A program made the translations under genes and the position numbers. Shown here in pieces: positions 15,479-16,165 of a stretch of 16,165 nt of DNA. The notes under the pieces are model-generated. The model did not search any database and was not told the DNA's origin. It saw nothing but the letters and a program-made list of their open reading frames with translations. The stretch comes from an uncultured Collinsella sp. (GTDB taxonomy: Bacteria > Actinomycetota > Coriobacteriia > Coriobacteriales > Coriobacteriaceae): positions 1 to 16,165 of the forward strand of contig CABRWN010000029.1 of the NCBI GenBank assembly GCA_902474645.1. Reading direction: 5' to 3'. Each line of letters starts with the position of its first letter. The first letter of the stretch is position 1.

Positions 15479-15500
15479 ATACGAGCACATGTTCTATAGT
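15472..15500 (+). promoter_or_regulatory. hicAB distal promoter P1
   Basis: TTGTTC (15472-15477), exactly 17 bases, then TATAGT (15495-15500). The -10 matches consensus at five of six positions; the -35 at three. Predicted transcription start is near 15507, giving a leader of about 54 bases to hicA. Both hexamers are touched by LexA-box-like dyads. Confidence 0.65.
15482..15495. promoter_or_regulatory. LexA/SOS-box-like dyad 2 in the hicAB P1 spacer
   Basis: CGAGC-ACAT-GTTCT matches the LexA box except for G instead of A at the fourth base and the final base. It lies exactly 17 bp centre-to-centre from dyad 1, fills the P1 spacer and touches the -10. The two sites share TGTTCTATA, so binding by HicB in tandem is an alternative explanation. 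Confidence 0.5.
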
Positions 15501-15508
15501 AGAAGTGC

Positions 15509-15537
15509 TTGCATCGAACTGAAATTGCAACTAGAAT
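15509..15537 (+). promoter_or_regulatory. hicAB proximal promoter P2
   Basis: TTGCAT (15509-15514), exactly 17 bases, then TAGAAT (15532-15537), giving a predicted start near 15544 and a very short leader of about 17 bases to the hicA ATG. The -10 lies inside an inverted repeat (15526-15546). Confidence 0.55.
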
Positions 15538-15546
15538 ATAGTTGCA
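15526..15546. promoter_or_regulatory. Palindromic operator over P2, probable HicB site
   Basis: TGCAACTA and TAGTTGCA form a perfect 8-bp inverted repeat with a five-base GAATA centre, overlapping the P2 -10 and ending 14 bases before hicA. HicB antitoxins with a ribbon-helix-helix domain typically bind such dyads to repress their own operon; binding here is inferred. Confidence 0.55.
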
Positions 15547-15560
15547 GAATGTGAGACGGG

Positions 15561-15824
15561 ATGACTCGATCCGATAAACTCATCGCCCAACTGTTTAGCT
15601 GCCCTTCGACGTATCGTTATGCGGATTTTTTAAAAGTCATGGCTTCGTATGGCTTTGAAATGGACAGCAAAGGCAAGACATCCGGATCGCGCGTTCGCTT
15701 CTACAGGCCATCAGATGGCAGGATGTTCGTAATGCACGCACCTCATCCATCTGACGAATTGACAGCGGGAACCATTCGAAACATCGTTCGCTTTCTGCAA
15801 GATGTCGGAGGTAGTCATGAGTAA
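15561..15824 (+). CDS. hicA: HicA-family mRNA interferase toxin
   Basis: An 87-residue protein of the HicA type, a small dsRBD-like ribonuclease that cleaves mRNA and halts translation until bound by HicB. Recognisable pattern: YRYADFLKVMASYGFEMD, then TSGSRVRFYRP (40-50), FVMHAPHPSDEL (56-67) and TAGTIRNIVRFLQ (68-80). The usual catalytic GSH motif is GSR here (42-44). Relatives with GSR exist among HicA-like proteins as far as I recall, and nearby His59 or His62 could contribute. The ATG at 15561 has only a weak GAGACGGG upstream, in contrast with the strong site of hicB, which would favour antitoxin production. The frame overlaps hicB by eight bases. Controlled by two candidate promoters. 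Confidence 0.85.
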   Translation: MTRSDKLIAQLFSCPSTYRYADFLKVMASYGFEMDSKGKTSGSRVRFYRPSDGRMFVMHAPHPSDELTAGTIRNIVRFLQDVGGSHE

Positions 15825-16146
15825 CGTTTTGGCATACAAGGGTTATTTCGCCCCGGTCGAGTTCGATGCCGAACAGCATGTGCTAACAGGTATGGTCGCC
15901 GGCATTAGGGACGCAATCGTATTTGAAGGTTCCACGGCCAAAGAAGTGGAGCAATGTTTCCACGACGCCGTCGACGATTACCTTGAATTTTGCGCCGAAA
16001 AGGGCAAGGAACCCGAGCGGGCTTTTAAGGGCTCGTTCAACGTAAGAACGGGTTCCGAGCTTCACAAACAGGCGGCGCTGGCAGCGGCAAAGAAGGGTGA
16101 GTCGCTCAATAAGTTTGTGACTGAAGCAATCGCTGCGGCGCTGTGA
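15817..16146 (+). CDS. hicB: HicB-family antitoxin with ribbon-helix-helix DNA-binding tail
   Basis: A 109-residue antitoxin that should neutralise HicA by direct binding and repress the operon. The N-terminal part (about 4-70: YKGYFAPVEFDAEQHVLTG, EVEQCFHDAVDDYLEFCAEKGKEPE) is the partly degraded RNase-H-like HicB fold. The C-terminus (74-109: FNVRTGSELHKQAALAAAKKGESLNKFVTEAIAAAL) is a HicB/Arc-type ribbon-helix-helix. The start at 15817 is fixed by GGAGG (15807-15811) five bases upstream, inside the end of hicA. Start and stop overlap (ATGAGTAA), typical of translationally coupled toxin-antitoxin pairs. Only 19 bases follow the stop before the window ends; no terminator is visible there. 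Confidence 0.93.
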   Translation: MSNVLAYKGYFAPVEFDAEQHVLTGMVAGIRDAIVFEGSTAKEVEQCFHDAVDDYLEFCAEKGKEPERAFKGSFNVRTGSELHKQAALAAAKKGESLNKFVTEAIAAAL

Positions 16147-16165
16147 AGCCAACGTCGAGTCGAGA

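Overview
The window looks like chromosome from a high-GC member of the Coriobacteriia, most likely Collinsella. This rests on GC-rich third codon positions, strong AAGGAG-type ribosome binding sites, and the particular mix of an M32 carboxypeptidase, GlmM, a membrane-anchored DUF4012 protein and a PreP-like M16 protease. The species assignment is an inference; no rRNA or other marker gene is present.

Layout, left to right. Positions 1-283 hold only a doubtful partial minus-strand frame at the edge and the leader of the first gene. A plus-strand M32 metallocarboxypeptidase (284-1858) faces the minus-strand phosphoglucosamine mutase glmM (1956-3281) across a strong bidirectional terminator. Upstream of glmM, on the same strand, is a 770-residue single-pass membrane protein of the DUF4012 family, with a terminator-like hairpin directly against the glmM ribosome binding site. 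A minus-strand EamA/DMT transporter follows. Next comes a tRNA-Val(GAC) with its own promoter, an AT-rich upstream element and an intrinsic terminator.

From 7.4 to 12.0 kb the content looks accessory: a DUF5710 protein with two CxxC pairs, a small zinc-ribbon-like protein, an HNH endonuclease with an unassigned N-terminal half, an unrecognised 163-residue protein, and an AlbA_2/GHKL-type ATP-binding regulator that has lost its 5' end. The broken end of that regulator lies against an AT-rich noncoding island (about 11.69-11.93 kb). The island has two arrays of a TTATCTCTC 9-mer with inverted copies and is followed by a nested inverted-repeat structure.

The right part is a 1014-residue M16C (presequence-protease-like) metallopeptidase with a clear terminator. 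A long intergenic inverted repeat and then a HicA-HicB toxin-antitoxin operon complete the window. The hicAB regulatory region is the most notable feature. A distal promoter is covered by two tandem LexA/SOS-box-like dyads 17 bp apart. A second, proximal promoter has an 8-bp palindrome over its -10. This suggests a DNA-damage input superimposed on HicB autoregulation.

How the genes work together: glmM supplies glucosamine-1-phosphate for cell-wall precursors, and the DUF4012 protein may act at the envelope nearby. The two peptidases are probably housekeeping peptide-degrading enzymes. The HNH protein, the broken regulator and hicAB are typical mobile or defence-related genes, but no integrase, transposase or attachment-site duplication is visible.
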